Origin: Bacillus pumilus
GTDB lineage: Bacteria; Bacillota; Bacilli; Bacillales; Bacillaceae
Reading direction: 5' to 3'
Assembly (NCBI GenBank): GCA_001938995.1
Contig: MKZN01000018.1
Span: 1-61,297, forward strand
Length of the DNA: 61,297 nucleotides
Every line of letters begins with the position of its first letter. The first letter of the stretch is position 1. This document shows, one piece after another, positions 34,112-54,392 of the stretch. The translations under genes and the position numbers were made by a program. The notes beneath the pieces are model-generated. The model searched no databases and was not told where the DNA came from. It was given only the letters and a program-made list of their open reading frames with translations.

Positions 34112-34140
34112 TTGCAACACACAGGCCAATTTGGTACAAT
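34112..34140 (+). promoter_or_regulatory. S10 operon promoter P2
   Basis: TTGCAA (34112-34117), 17-bp spacer, extended -10 TGGTACAAT with TACAAT at 34135-34140. It is 68 bp downstream of P1; the start is expected near 34147. Confidence 0.7.
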
Positions 34141-34146
34141 AGTGCA

Positions 34147-34581
<435 letters not shown>

Positions 34582-34615
34582 TTTAAATAGAAAACACATA
34601 TTATAGGAGGTGTGA

Positions 34616-35248
<633 letters not shown>

Positions 35249-35257
35249 CTCTCTTAG

Positions 35258-36186
<929 letters not shown>

Positions 36187-36193
36187 ATTCTAA

Positions 36194-37048
<855 letters not shown>

Positions 37049-37051
37049 CGG

Positions 37052-37384
<333 letters not shown>

Positions 37385-37401
37385 TGAGAGGAGGCTTTTA
37401 A

Positions 37402-39029
<1,628 letters not shown>

Positions 39030-39036
39030 TAATTAG

Positions 39037-39318
<282 letters not shown>

Positions 39319-39321
39319 TAA

Positions 39322-39726
<405 letters not shown>

Positions 39727-39761
39727 TGAATACAACCCGCGACTCAAGGAGGTGCGATTAA

Positions 39762-40073
<312 letters not shown>

Positions 40074-40080
40074 TAAATAA

Positions 40081-40638
<558 letters not shown>

Positions 40639-40645
40639 TCAATGA

Positions 40646-40846
<201 letters not shown>

Positions 40847-40874
40847 TCCCCATAAATGGGAAGGAGGTTATTAA

Positions 40875-41276
<402 letters not shown>

Positions 41277-41307
41277 AAAAAGTTTAAGATGATTGGAGGT
41301 GCTTGGT

Positions 41308-41844
41308 ATGTCTCGCATAGGTAAAAAATTACTTGAGATCCCTTCAAGTGTAACTGTGACAAACAACAATAACACAGTGACAGTAAAGGGACCGAAAGGT
41401 GAACTAACTCGTACGTTTCATCCTGAAATGGAAATTAAAATTGAGGACAACGTCTTAACTGTAAGTCGTCCGTCTGATCATAAAGAACACCGTGCATTAC
41501 ATGGTACAACTCGTAGCTTGCTTGCAAACATGGTAGAAGGTGTTTCTAAAGGTTTCGAAAGAGGTTTAGAACTAATCGGTGTCGGTTACCGTGCTGCTAA
41601 ATCTGGAAACAAACTTGTTCTTAACGTTGGATACTCTCACCCAGTTGAAATCGATCCTGAGGCTGGAGTTGAAATCGAAGTTCCATCTCAAACGAAAGTA
41701 GTCGTTAAAGGTATCGACAAAGAGCGTGTAGGAGCTATTGCTTCTAACATCCGCGCTGTCCGTTCTCCAGAGCCTTACAAAGGTAAAGGAATTCGTTACG
41801 AAGGTGAATTTGTTCGCCGTAAAGAAGGAAAAACTGGTAAGTAA
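41308..41844 (+). CDS. rplF: Ribosomal protein L6
   Basis: L6 sits at the base of the factor-binding stalk. The 178-residue protein starts [17 protein letters not shown] and ends with [29 protein letters not shown] signature ([19 protein letters not shown]). ATG 41308 follows TGGAGGTG; the upstream TTG 41293 overlaps that site and is rejected. Confidence 0.97.
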   Translation: MSRIGKKLLEIPSSVTVTNNNNTVTVKGPKGELTRTFHPEMEIKIEDNVLTVSRPSDHKEHRALHGTTRSLLANMVEGVSKGFERGLELIGVGYRAAKSGNKLVLNVGYSHPVEIDPEAGVEIEVPSQTKVVVKGIDKERVGAIASNIRAVRSPEPYKGKGIRYEGEFVRRKEGKTGK

Positions 41845-41876
41845 GATCGCTTAAAGTGAAGAAAGGAGTGACTCGG

Positions 41877-42239
41877 ATGATTACGAAAACTAGCAAAAAC
41901 GCTACTCGTCTTAAAAGACATGCTCGTGTTCGTGCGAAACTTTCAGGAACTGCTGAAAGACCTCGCCTTAACGTTTTCCGTTCTAACAAGAACATTTACG
42001 CTCAAGTAATTGATGATGTTAACGGTGTAACACTTGTAAGTGCTTCTACTCTTGATAAAGAGTTAAATATCGAGAAAAGTTCTGACGCTGCAGCTGCTAC
42101 TAAAGTTGGCGAACTTGTTGCAAAACGTGCTGTTGAAAAAGGAGTTTCTAACGTGGTATTTGACCGCGGAGGATACCTATATCATGGACGTGTAAAAGCT
42201 CTAGCTGAAGCTGCTCGTGAGGCTGGACTTAAATTTTAA
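41877..42239 (+). CDS. rplR: Ribosomal protein L18
   Basis: L18 binds 5S rRNA. The 120-residue protein has [19 protein letters not shown] and the C-terminal [23 protein letters not shown] 41877 follows AAAGGAGTG. Confidence 0.97.
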   Translation: MITKTSKNATRLKRHARVRAKLSGTAERPRLNVFRSNKNIYAQVIDDVNGVTLVSASTLDKELNIEKSSDAAAATKVGELVAKRAVEKGVSNVVFDRGGYLYHGRVKALAEAAREAGLKF

Positions 42240-42242
42240 TAA

Positions 42243-42960
<718 letters not shown>

Positions 42961-42978
42961 AACATTTTTAATCGATAA

Positions 42979-43431
<453 letters not shown>

Positions 43432-43432
43432 C

Positions 43433-44725
43433 TTGTTTAAGACAATCTCCAATTTTATGCGCGTGAAAGATATACGGAATAAGATTATATTTACACTGTT
43501 AATGTTAGTCGTCTTTCGTATAGGTGCTTTCATCCCTGTGCCTAATGTGAACGCCGAAGTTCTCCAGGCACAGGATCAAATGAGCGTTTTCGGAATCCTC
43601 AACACGTTTGGGGGCGGGGCACTTTTCCAATTCTCCATTCTTGCAATGGGGATTATGCCGTATATCACCGCTTCGATCATCATCCAACTCTTGCAGATGG
43701 ATGTTGTTCCGAAGTTTACTGAGTGGTCAAAGCAAGGAGAAGTGGGTCGACGAAAATTAGCACAATTCACTAGGTATTTTACAATTGTTCTAGGTTTTAT
43801 CCAGGCGTTAGGAATGTCATATGGATTCAACAATATGGCAGGAGGCATGCTGATTGAAAACCCTGGTGTGTCAACGTACCTCTTAATTGCGGTCGTACTC
43901 ACTGCGGGAACAGCATTTTTAATGTGGTTAGGTGAGCAGATTACAGCTCACGGTGTTGGTAACGGTATATCGATTATCATCTTTTCCGGTATCATCGCAG
44001 GTATCCCTCAAACATTAAATCAAGTGTACGCTCAACAGTTTGTAGGAGGAGATGGACAGCTGTTCATGCAAATCCTAAAAATTGCTTTGATTGTTGTTGC
44101 AATTCTTGTCATTGTCGTTGGCGTCATTTATATCCAAATGGCGGTAAGGAAAATTGCGATTCAATACTCAAAGGGAACTGGCCGTGCACAAATGTCTGGT
44201 AGTCAAGCAACGCACCTTCCATTGAAAGTGAATCCAGCAGGGGTGATTCCAGTCATCTTTGCCGTTTCTTTCATTATTACTCCGCAGACGATCGCATCGT
44301 TCTTCGGTACCAATAATGTCACAACTTGGATAACAAACAACTTTGACTATACTAAGCCAATCGGTATGACGATTTATGTAGCACTGATTGTTGCTTTCAC
44401 ATATTTTTATGCCTTTGTCCAAGTAAATCCTGAACAAATGGCTGAAAATCTGCAAAAGCAGGGTGGCTATATCCCGGGAGTTCGTCCAGGGAAAATGACT
44501 CAAGATAGAATTACGAGTATTTTGTACCGACTCACGTTTGTGGGTGCCATTTTCTTAGCCGTGATTTCAATACTTCCTATCTTTTTCATTCAATTCGCTG
44601 GATTACCTTCCGCTGCACAAATTGGCGGCACAAGTCTTCTCATTGTTGTAGGTGTTGCACTTGAAACAATGAAACAGCTTGAAAGCCAATTAGTGAAACG
44701 AAATTACCGTGGATTTATGAAATAA
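43433..44725 (+). CDS. secY: Preprotein translocase subunit SecY
   Basis: SecY is the protein-conducting channel. The 430-residue protein is predicted to have ten membrane segments and keeps family motifs GGGALFQFSILAMGIMPYI, WLGEQITAHGVGNGISI and RPGKMTQDRITSILYRLT. TTG 43433 gives the conserved MFKTISNFMRV start; GAGGTGA lies inside the end of rplO, so translation is probably coupled. Confidence 0.97.
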   Translation: MFKTISNFMRVKDIRNKIIFTLLMLVVFRIGAFIPVPNVNAEVLQAQDQMSVFGILNTFGGGALFQFSILAMGIMPYITASIIIQLLQMDVVPKFTEWSKQGEVGRRKLAQFTRYFTIVLGFIQALGMSYGFNNMAGGMLIENPGVSTYLLIAVVLTAGTAFLMWLGEQITAHGVGNGISIIIFSGIIAGIPQTLNQVYAQQFVGGDGQLFMQILKIALIVVAILVIVVGVIYIQMAVRKIAIQYSKGTGRAQMSGSQATHLPLKVNPAGVIPVIFAVSFIITPQTIASFFGTNNVTTWITNNFDYTKPIGMTIYVALIVAFTYFYAFVQVNPEQMAENLQKQGGYIPGVRPGKMTQDRITSILYRLTFVGAIFLAVISILPIFFIQFAGLPSAAQIGGTSLLIVVGVALETMKQLESQLVKRNYRGFMK

Positions 44726-46173
<1,448 letters not shown>

Positions 46174-46191
46174 GTCTTCATTGAAGTCTAA

Positions 46192-46499
46192 AACGAAAGC
46201 CTTTCATGCCCAATCGGGTAGGTTGTCCGTATAGTCCAAGGAAAGAACAAGATCAGTATACAGTTGTTGTCATCGACATTCTCGTTGACTACCTTATACT
46301 TATCGCAGACGGAGAAAAGCGTAAATTTCATTCTCCTAAGAAAAAATATCAATCATTTAACCTTTTATGATTGCGTATCTCCGGAAGTTCAGAACAGTAT
46401 ATTCAAAACAGGTCGTGTGGTAGGTGGACATTGGAGATGGTCTCTTTTGGACATTTATCAGAGAGCAAGTTACTGATTTGAAGAAGGGAGAACACTTGA
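46192..46499 (+). pseudogene. ybzG: Decayed ybzG (KOW-domain protein) remnant
   Basis: Pieces of one protein appear in successive frames: PIG-stop-VVRIVQGK (46210-46245), then KEQDQYTVVVIDILVDYLILIADGEKRK (shown by QDQYTVVV and LILIADGEKRKFHSPKKK), then NINHLTFYDCVSPEVQNSIF with KTGRVVGGHWRWSL, then [18 protein letters not shown] up to infA. They match the L14e/KOW-like YbzG that occupies the map-infA gap in B. subtilis, as I recall it. Lesions: TAG at 46219-46221 (probably from CAG), a lost A near GGAAAG, a changed A run in AAGAAAAAAT, an extra T in CTCTTTTGG, and no start codon. Several independent lesions argue against sequencing error. Confidence 0.8.
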
Positions 46500-46863
<364 letters not shown>

Positions 46864-46866
46864 TAA

Positions 46867-47250
<384 letters not shown>

Positions 47251-47267
47251 GTAAAGGAGGTAGTTAA

Positions 47268-47666
<399 letters not shown>

Positions 47667-47682
47667 TTTGTTTGTATAGATT

Positions 47683-47711
47683 TTGTGTCCCTGTCAATAA
47701 TGGGTTATGAT
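47683..47711 (+). promoter_or_regulatory. Candidate internal promoter for rpoA
   Basis: TTGTGT (47683-47688), 17-bp spacer, TATGAT (47706-47711). The -35 is weak (3 of 6), the -10 good (5 of 6). The gap before rpoA is 175 bp. Confidence 0.4.
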
Positions 47712-47779
47712 ACAGTTATTTATGAGACGAATACACGACTCGTTGCCTGAGCACATACGGGACTAAACAATGAGGAATT

Positions 47780-47809
47780 TCGGATGGAATCTCATATGAT
47801 TCTATTCGA
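47780..47809 (+). other. rpoA leader stem-loop
   Basis: TCGGA (47780-47784) pairs with TTCGA (47805-47809) and GAATC (47787-47791) with GATTC (47798-47802), with small symmetric internal loops. It lies shortly upstream of the rpoA AAGGAGGG site. Confidence 0.5.
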
Positions 47810-47841
47810 GGTTTCGACGTTTTGAAGGAGGGTTTTATTAG

Positions 47842-48786
47842 ATGATCGAAATTGAAAAACCAAAAATCGAAACGGTTGAAATCAGCGACGATGCCAAGTA
47901 TGGCAAGTTTGTCGTAGAGCCACTTGAGCGTGGATATGGTACCACTTTAGGGAACTCCCTTCGTCGTATCCTTTTATCCTCACTTCCTGGTGCAGCTGTA
48001 ACATCGATCCAGATAGATGGTGTCTTACACGAATTCTCAACGATCGAAGGCGTGGTTGAAGATGTTACAACGATTATCTTAAACATTAAAAAGCTTGCAC
48101 TCAAAATCTACTCTGAAGAAGAGAAGACGCTTGAAATTGATGTACAAGATGAAGGTACTGTAACAGCTGCTGATATTACACACGACAGCGATATTGAAAT
48201 CTTAAATCCAGATCTTCACATCGCAACTCTTGGCAAGAATGGGAGCTTCCGAGTTCGCCTAACTGCACAAAGAGGTCGCGGGTATGATCCTGCTGATGCA
48301 AACAAAAGAGACGATCAACCAATCGGTGTGATTCCGATTGACTCAATCTATACACCTGTATCTCGTGTAACTTATCAAGTGGAGAATACCCGTGTTGGGC
48401 AAATCACAAACTATGATAAACTAACACTAGATGTGTGGACTGATGGAAGCACAGGACCGAAAGAAGCGATCGCTCTAGGTTCTAAGATTTTAACTGAACA
48501 TCTTAATATTTTCGTTGGTTTAACTGACGAAGCTCAGCATGCGGAAATCATGGTTGAAAAAGAAGAAGATCAAAAAGAAAAAGTGCTTGAAATGACAATT
48601 GAAGAGCTTGATCTTTCTGTTCGTTCTTACAACTGTTTGAAGCGTGCGGGTATTAACACGGTTCAAGAGCTTGCTAACAAGACGGAAGAGGATATGATGA
48701 AAGTTCGTAACCTTGGACGTAAATCTCTTGAAGAAGTGAAAGCGAAACTAGAAGAACTTGGACTGGGTCTTCGTAAAGACGATTGA
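47842..48786 (+). CDS. rpoA: RNA polymerase alpha subunit
   Basis: Alpha dimerises to start polymerase assembly; its C-terminal domain contacts UP elements and activators. The 314-residue protein has the N-terminal domain signature [20 protein letters not shown], an acidic linker (EKEEDQKEK) and the alphaCTD ([20 protein letters not shown], then [12 protein letters not shown]). ATG 47842 follows GAAGGAGGG. Confidence 0.98.
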   Translation: MIEIEKPKIETVEISDDAKYGKFVVEPLERGYGTTLGNSLRRILLSSLPGAAVTSIQIDGVLHEFSTIEGVVEDVTTIILNIKKLALKIYSEEEKTLEIDVQDEGTVTAADITHDSDIEILNPDLHIATLGKNGSFRVRLTAQRGRGYDPADANKRDDQPIGVIPIDSIYTPVSRVTYQVENTRVGQITNYDKLTLDVWTDGSTGPKEAIALGSKILTEHLNIFVGLTDEAQHAEIMVEKEEDQKEKVLEMTIEELDLSVRSYNCLKRAGINTVQELANKTEEDMMKVRNLGRKSLEEVKAKLEELGLGLRKDD

Positions 48787-48843
48787 CTAGTTTCATTGTG
48801 AACTAGGATTTTCGTGTGTTTTTTATTCATACAGCATCTCTAA

Positions 48844-49224
<381 letters not shown>

Positions 49225-49235
49225 TCACATATCGT

Positions 49236-49291
49236 GTATCTAAGAAAGGGCGGGACAGTTCATGACTGGATCTATGCCCTTTTTTAGATAC
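49236..49291 (+). terminator. Terminator of the alpha operon, extended stem
   Basis: GTATCTAAGAAAGGGC (49236-49251) pairs with GCCCTTTTTTAGATAC (49276-49291) over 16 bp with one G-T pair. The 24-nt loop contains a second hairpin, CAGT/ACTG (49256-49268). The T run is inside the 3' arm, so AAAGGGC/GCCCTTT is the likely functional terminator stem. Confidence 0.88.
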
Positions 49292-49347
49292 TACGGCTTT
49301 TTAGAATAAGCAAAGAAGAGATTGAGCTGAGAGGAGGTCCGGTAGAG

Positions 49348-50190
49348 ATGGGAAAGAGATTAATTGATGTAAAGGACATTGTATTTCGTTATCACCAAGA
49401 GGCGGACAAGCCCGCTTTAGATCAAGTGTCACTGCATGTGAATCAAAATGAATGGCTCGCCATTGTTGGACATAATGGTTCAGGTAAGTCCACACTTGCC
49501 CGTGTACTGAATGGGCTCATTTTACCGGATGCTGGAACGGTCAAGGTGGGTGAGATTGAGCTCAAAGAAGAGAGTGTCTGGGCTATTCGTAAAAAGGTCG
49601 GCATGGTCTTTCAAAACCCAGATAACCAATTCGTTGGCTCTACGGTTCGTGATGATGTGGCTTTTGGTTTAGAAAACAACGGGGTTGAGCGGGAATTGAT
49701 GATAGAACGTGTAGATTGGGCTGTCAAACAGGTCAATATGCAAGAGTTTCTTGATCAAGAGCCGCACCATCTATCAGGCGGGCAAAAGCAGAGAGTCGCC
49801 ATTGCAGGTGTACTTGCCGCAAGCCCTGACATCATGATCTTGGATGAAGCAACATCCATGCTTGATCCAATTGGCCGTGAAGAAGTATTGGAAACCGTCC
49901 GACTGCTAAAGGAGCAAGGGACTGTCACGGTCATATCCATTACACATGATTTAGACGAAGCTGCGAAGGCAGATAGAGTCATTGTCATGAATGGTGGACA
50001 GAAATTTGCCGAAGGAACACCAGAGGAAGTATTTGAACTAGATGAACAATTGGTTCAAATTGGACTTGATCTGCCATTTTCCTATCGATTGAGCAAGCAA
50101 TTGAAACAGCAAGGCGTGCCAGTAACAAATGCCCATTTGACACAAGAAGGATTGGTGAAAGAGCTATGGACATTACGATCAAAGAATTAG
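49348..50190 (+). CDS. ecfA1: ECF transporter ATPase EcfA1
   Basis: EcfA1 is one of two ATPases of the energy-coupling factor module shared by vitamin and metal uptake S-components. The 280 residues have Walker A GHNGSGKST, the Q-loop FQNPDNQF, signature LSGGQKQR and Walker B DIMILDEATSMLD. ATG 49348 follows GAGGAGGTC. It overlaps ecfA2 by 25 nt. Confidence 0.95.
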   Translation: MGKRLIDVKDIVFRYHQEADKPALDQVSLHVNQNEWLAIVGHNGSGKSTLARVLNGLILPDAGTVKVGEIELKEESVWAIRKKVGMVFQNPDNQFVGSTVRDDVAFGLENNGVERELMIERVDWAVKQVNMQEFLDQEPHHLSGGQKQRVAIAGVLAASPDIMILDEATSMLDPIGREEVLETVRLLKEQGTVTVISITHDLDEAAKADRVIVMNGGQKFAEGTPEEVFELDEQLVQIGLDLPFSYRLSKQLKQQGVPVTNAHLTQEGLVKELWTLRSKN

Positions 50191-51035
50191 AGCATCGTTA
50201 TCAAATGAAAACGCCGTTTGAGCGTCTCGCTTTGTATGATGTCAATGCCTCCATCAAAGAGGGCAGTTATGTCGCTGTCATTGGTCATACAGGCTCTGGC
50301 AAGTCCACATTGCTGCAACACTTAAATGGGCTGCTCAAACCGACGAAAGGGAGTATTGCGCTTGGAGATGTGGTCTTACAAGCGAACAAAAAGCAGAAAG
50401 ATTTGAAACCCCTTCGCAAAAAAGTAGGCATTGTTTTTCAATTTCCTGAGCATCAGCTATTTGAAGAAACCATTCTCAAGGATATATGCTTTGGTCCTAT
50501 GAATTTCGGCGTTCCTGAGGAGAAGGCAATAGCCAAGGCGAAAGAGATGCTGAAGCTAGTTGGTTTATCTGAATCCTTATTATCTCGCTCACCTTTTGAA
50601 CTCAGCGGTGGCCAAATGAGGCGCGTGGCAATTGCAGGTGTACTAGCGATGGAGCCGGAAGTGCTTGTCCTCGATGAACCGACTGCGGGATTAGATCCAC
50701 GCGGGCGTAAAGAAATCATGGACATGTTTTATGACCTTCATCAAAAAGCGAACCTCACGACGATTCTTGTGACACATAGTATGGAGGATGCAGCCCATTA
50801 TGCGGATCAAATGATTGTGATGCATAAAGGAACAGTGAAGGCGACAGGCACGCCGAGAGAATTGTTTGCCAATCGTACAGACATGTCCTCTTTTGGCCTC
50901 GACCTTCCAGAAACGATTAAGTTCCAGCAGGCTGTAGAAGAAAAGCTAGGTGTCACGTTTCCGAAGCCACTTTTGACCATGGAGGAAATGGCGGAAGCCG
51001 TAACAGCTCTTTTTCAGGAGGAAACGACATCATGA
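50166..51035 (+). CDS. ecfA2: ECF transporter ATPase EcfA2
   Basis: Second ATPase of the ECF module. The 289-residue protein has GHTGSGKST, Q-loop FQFPEHQLFEETI, signature LSGGQMRR and Walker B VLVLDEPTAGLD. Its start lies within ecfA1 and its stop overlaps ecfT (ATGA), so the three subunits are translationally coupled for stoichiometric assembly. Confidence 0.95.
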   Translation: MDITIKELEHRYQMKTPFERLALYDVNASIKEGSYVAVIGHTGSGKSTLLQHLNGLLKPTKGSIALGDVVLQANKKQKDLKPLRKKVGIVFQFPEHQLFEETILKDICFGPMNFGVPEEKAIAKAKEMLKLVGLSESLLSRSPFELSGGQMRRVAIAGVLAMEPEVLVLDEPTAGLDPRGRKEIMDMFYDLHQKANLTTILVTHSMEDAAHYADQMIVMHKGTVKATGTPRELFANRTDMSSFGLDLPETIKFQQAVEEKLGVTFPKPLLTMEEMAEAVTALFQEETTS

Positions 51036-51829
51036 TGGATAGTATGATTATCGGCAAATATGTGCCAGGTTCATCCTTTGTCCATCGTCTCGATCCAAGG
51101 ACAAAGCTGTTATCAATTTTCTTTTTCGTCTTTATTGTCTTTTTTGCCAATAACTATATCACTTACGGACTTTTAGGGGTGTTTACACTCCTTGTCGTCA
51201 TGGTCTCACAGGTGCCGCTTTACTTTATACTCAAGGGAATGAAGCCGATCCTATGGATTGTCCTGTTCACCTTTATTCTGCATATCTTTATGACAAAGGA
51301 TGGCGCCTTGCTATTCCACTTTGGCTTTATCAATATTTATGAAGGTGGTTTAAAGCAGGGGGTCTTCATTTCACTGCGTTTTGTGTATCTCATCATGATG
51401 ACGACACTTCTCACGTTAACCACAACGCCAATTGAAGTGACGGATGGCATGGAAAAACTGCTACATCCATTCCGTAAGATCAAACTGCCTGTTCATGAGC
51501 TTGCTCTTATGATGTCAATCTCTCTTCGTTTTATTCCGACTTTACTAGAAGAGACAGACAAAATCATGAAAGCACAAATGGCGAGAGGTGTAGATTTCAC
51601 AAGCGGACCTCTGAAGGATCGTATGAAAGCAATCGTCCCTTTGCTTGTCCCGCTTTTTGTCAGTGCGTTTAAGCGTGCAGAGGAACTAGCAACTGCGATG
51701 GAAGCGAGAGGCTACCGAGGAGGAGAAGGACGCACGAAATACCGTCAGCTTGTCTGGGGGATGAAAGACACGTGTACGTTGCTTCTATTCATCCTGTTAA
51801 CGGTCCTCCTTGTGCTTCTTAGAAATTAG
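51032..51829 (+). CDS. ecfT: ECF transporter transmembrane subunit EcfT
   Basis: EcfT couples the ATPases to exchangeable S-components. The 265-residue protein has about five to six membrane segments and the two coupling-helix motifs containing ARG: MARGVDF and MEARGYRGGEG. It begins MMDSMIIGKYVPGSSFVHRL. No S-component gene is adjacent, as expected for a group II (shared) module. Confidence 0.95.
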   Translation: MMDSMIIGKYVPGSSFVHRLDPRTKLLSIFFFVFIVFFANNYITYGLLGVFTLLVVMVSQVPLYFILKGMKPILWIVLFTFILHIFMTKDGALLFHFGFINIYEGGLKQGVFISLRFVYLIMMTTLLTLTTTPIEVTDGMEKLLHPFRKIKLPVHELALMMSISLRFIPTLLEETDKIMKAQMARGVDFTSGPLKDRMKAIVPLLVPLFVSAFKRAEELATAMEARGYRGGEGRTKYRQLVWGMKDTCTLLLFILLTVLLVLLRN

Positions 51830-51840
51830 GTGATTCCTAG

Positions 51841-52584
51841 ATGAAGGTAAAATGTACTGTATCGTACGATGGAACTCATTTCAAAGGCTATCAAGTTCAG
51901 CCAGGACAGCGAACGGTTCAGACAGAGCTAGAGTCAGCCCTTGCCAAAATGCATAAACAGGATGAGCTGATTCCGGTTGTGGCTTCTGGTCGGACTGACA
52001 GTGGTGTTCATGCAAAGGGACAGGTCATCCATTTCGATACCCCGATAACGATTCCGATGGAAAGGTGGCCCTTTGCCCTGAACAGCTTGCTACCTGGTGA
52101 TATCCGGATTCTAAAGGCTGAGGAAGTGGACGAGTCGTTTCATGCAAGATTTAGTGTCACATCGAAGGAGTACCGCTATAGGGTCTCAACCGAAACACAC
52201 CAAAACGTGTTCAAGAGACAATACGCTTGCCACTACCCTTACCCACTGGATATAGAAAAAATGAAAGAAGCAGCTGATCAGCTGATCGGCACACATGACT
52301 TCACGAGCTTTTGTGCGGCCAATACAGAGGTTCAGGACAAGGTGAGGGATATTTATACCCTTGAGTGGGAAAACGTGTCAGACGGTCTTGAAATGCGTGT
52401 GAGAGGTAATGGCTTTTTATACAACATGGTGAGAATCATCGCTGGAACGTTACTCGAAGTAGGGTCTGGTAAATTTACCCCTGAGGATGTCAAAATCATG
52501 CTTGCCGCCCGAAATCGCGAAGCGGCAGGCAAGACTGCGCCTAGTCACGGACTGCACTTGTGGGAAGTTTTCTATGACAACTAA
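51841..52584 (+). CDS. truA: tRNA pseudouridine synthase A
   Basis: TruA makes pseudouridine at tRNA positions 38-40. The 247-residue protein has the catalytic aspartate D53 in SGRTDSGVHAKGQ and the conserved GNGFLYNMVRIIAGTLLEVG. The ATG at 51841 follows TTAGGTGATTCCT. Confidence 0.97.
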   Translation: MKVKCTVSYDGTHFKGYQVQPGQRTVQTELESALAKMHKQDELIPVVASGRTDSGVHAKGQVIHFDTPITIPMERWPFALNSLLPGDIRILKAEEVDESFHARFSVTSKEYRYRVSTETHQNVFKRQYACHYPYPLDIEKMKEAADQLIGTHDFTSFCAANTEVQDKVRDIYTLEWENVSDGLEMRVRGNGFLYNMVRIIAGTLLEVGSGKFTPEDVKIMLAARNREAAGKTAPSHGLHLWEVFYDN

Positions 52585-52602
52585 ACCAGGTGTAACATGT
52601 TC

Positions 52603-52631
52603 TTGACACATGAAGCAGAAAGTTATAAGAT
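52603..52631 (+). promoter_or_regulatory. Promoter of rplM-rpsI
   Basis: Perfect TTGACA (52603-52608), 17-bp spacer, TAAGAT (52626-52631); TATAAG at 52624 is an alternative -10. The start is near 52638, just before the L13 leader. Confidence 0.75.
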
Positions 52632-52639
52632 ATCATATG

Positions 52640-53183
<544 letters not shown>

Positions 53184-53203
53184 TTACAAGGGAGGTTAAC
53201 AAT

Positions 53204-53596
53204 TTGGCACAGGTTCAATATTACGGTACAGGTCGTCGTAAAAGTTCTGTAGCGCGCGTTCGCTTAGTTCCAGGTGAAGGCCGTATCGTCGTTAATAATC
53301 GTGAAATTACTGAATACATTCCATTCGCTGCTTTAATCGAAGACGTGAAACAGCCTTTGAACATCACAGAAACAGCTAACAGCTACGATGTTCTTGTAAC
53401 TGTTCACGGTGGTGGATTCTCTGGTCAAGCTGGAGCAATTCGTCACGGTATCTCTCGTGCTCTTCTAGAAGTAGATCCTGAGTACCGTACATCACTTAAA
53501 CGTGCTGGACTTCTTACTCGTGACCCTCGTATGAAAGAGCGTAAGAAATACGGTCTTAAAGGCGCACGTAGAGCTCCTCAGTTCTCGAAGCGTTAA
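53204..53596 (+). CDS. rpsI: Ribosomal protein S9
   Basis: S9's C-terminal tail touches P-site tRNA. The 130-residue protein has [19 protein letters not shown] and the C-terminal [20 protein letters not shown] 53204 follows GGGAGG, giving the conserved [10 protein letters not shown] start. Confidence 0.97.
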   Translation: MAQVQYYGTGRRKSSVARVRLVPGEGRIVVNNREITEYIPFAALIEDVKQPLNITETANSYDVLVTVHGGGFSGQAGAIRHGISRALLEVDPEYRTSLKRAGLLTRDPRMKERKKYGLKGARRAPQFSKR

Positions 53597-53625
53597 TCGA
53601 TTTTATTTTGTATGGACGTTATACA

Positions 53626-53648
53626 AAGGTTTGTTACTGACAAACCTT
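53626..53648 (+). other. Hairpin preceding the rpsI terminator
   Basis: Perfect 9-bp stem AAGGTTTGT (53626-53634) with ACAAACCTT (53640-53648), 5-nt loop, placed 5 nt before the terminator. No T run of its own. Confidence 0.65.
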
Positions 53649-53653
53649 ATAAC

Positions 53654-53686
53654 AAAAGCATCAGCATTTTTGCTGGTGCTTTTTTA
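53654..53686 (+). terminator. Terminator after rpsI
   Basis: AAAAGCATCAGCA (53654-53666) pairs with TGCTGGTGCTTTT (53671-53683, one G-T pair), loop TTTT, then more T. A near-copy occurs about 710 bp downstream at 54363-54392. Confidence 0.93.
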
Positions 53687-53925
53687 TTTTTTTAAACCGA
53701 TAAATGTCTTTTTACTATCGAGTTCTGTAATAAACCCTCCAACGCAAAACAATACACATCAATTTGTTAATGAACCATTTTGCATTTTGTGGATACCAAG
53801 ATGTTTCATCAGAAGGAAAGCCCTTTACAAGATGAAAGTTTTGACTTTATCATTGGAATATTATGTAGGTGTAGAGGTCATGTCTTATAAAGGCAGAAGA
53901 GTTAAATAAGCAGGGGGAGTATGCA
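53687..53925 (+). other. AT-rich gap before the VOC gene
   Basis: No convincing gene is seen. A 25-codon reading frame (53832-53909) lacks a binding site and similarity. TTGACT at 53841 is a possible -35, but no properly spaced -10 follows. The segment has lower GC than the rpsI side and may be imported or degraded DNA. Confidence 0.4.
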
Positions 53926-54327
53926 ATGACAAAAGGGTTTATTCACCATATCGAAATATATGTATCGGATTTAAAAAGGACAAAAAAGTTTTGGGGTTGG
54001 TTCCTTGAAGAATCAGAATACACATCTTTTCAAGAATGGGATAAAGGGCAAAGTTGGAAAATAGATGATACATATATTGTATTTGTTCAAGCGGAAGACA
54101 GATTTTTAGATATCCCCTATCATAGATCTCGTGTCGGTCTTAATCATTTGGCATTTCATGCAAGTTCACGTAAACACGTAGATGAAATGACAAATAAATT
54201 GATTCAAAGAGGAATAAGAATTCTTTATCCAGAACGTCATCCCTTTGCTGGGGGAGAGACTCATTATGCGGTATATTTTGAAGATCCAGATAGAATAAAA
54301 GTAGAACTTGTAGCACCTGAGACTTAA
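53926..54327 (+). CDS. VOC (glyoxalase/bleomycin-resistance) family protein
   Basis: A 133-residue member of the vicinal oxygen chelate superfamily; the substrate is unknown. Two beta-alpha-beta-beta-beta modules are evident: FIHHIEIYVSDLKRTKKFWG with the first metal-site histidine, and VGLNHLAFHASS followed by HYAVYFEDPDRIKVELVA with the terminal glutamate. ATG 53926 follows GGGGGAG. The gene is flanked by near-identical terminators and is not part of the recalled B. subtilis order, so insertion is likely. Confidence 0.82.
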   Translation: MTKGFIHHIEIYVSDLKRTKKFWGWFLEESEYTSFQEWDKGQSWKIDDTYIVFVQAEDRFLDIPYHRSRVGLNHLAFHASSRKHVDEMTNKLIQRGIRILYPERHPFAGGETHYAVYFEDPDRIKVELVAPET

Positions 54328-54345
54328 CCGATTTTAAGTGGTAAG

Positions 54346-54392
54346 GATGCTTTCAATAGGAGAAAGCATCAGTATTGCACTGGTGCTTTTTT
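54346..54392 (+). terminator. Terminator with competing hairpin after the VOC gene
   Basis: The terminator is AAAGCATCAGT (54363-54373) with ACTGGTGCTTT (54379-54389) and a T run. Its 5' arm also pairs perfectly in GATGCTTTC (54346-54354) with GAAAGCATC (54362-54370). The two hairpins exclude each other. Confidence 0.8.

Noticed and set aside
40850..40860. CCCA/TGGG hairpin before rpsH
   Set aside because: Only 4 bp and overlapping the ribosome binding region; likely chance.
46264..46476. 70-codon open frame in the map-infA gap
   Set aside because: Its first half is out of frame with the ybzG remnant and only the second half is protein-like, so it is part of the pseudogene.
53832..53909. 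25-codon reading frame upstream of the VOC gene
   Set aside because: No ribosome binding site and no recognisable protein.
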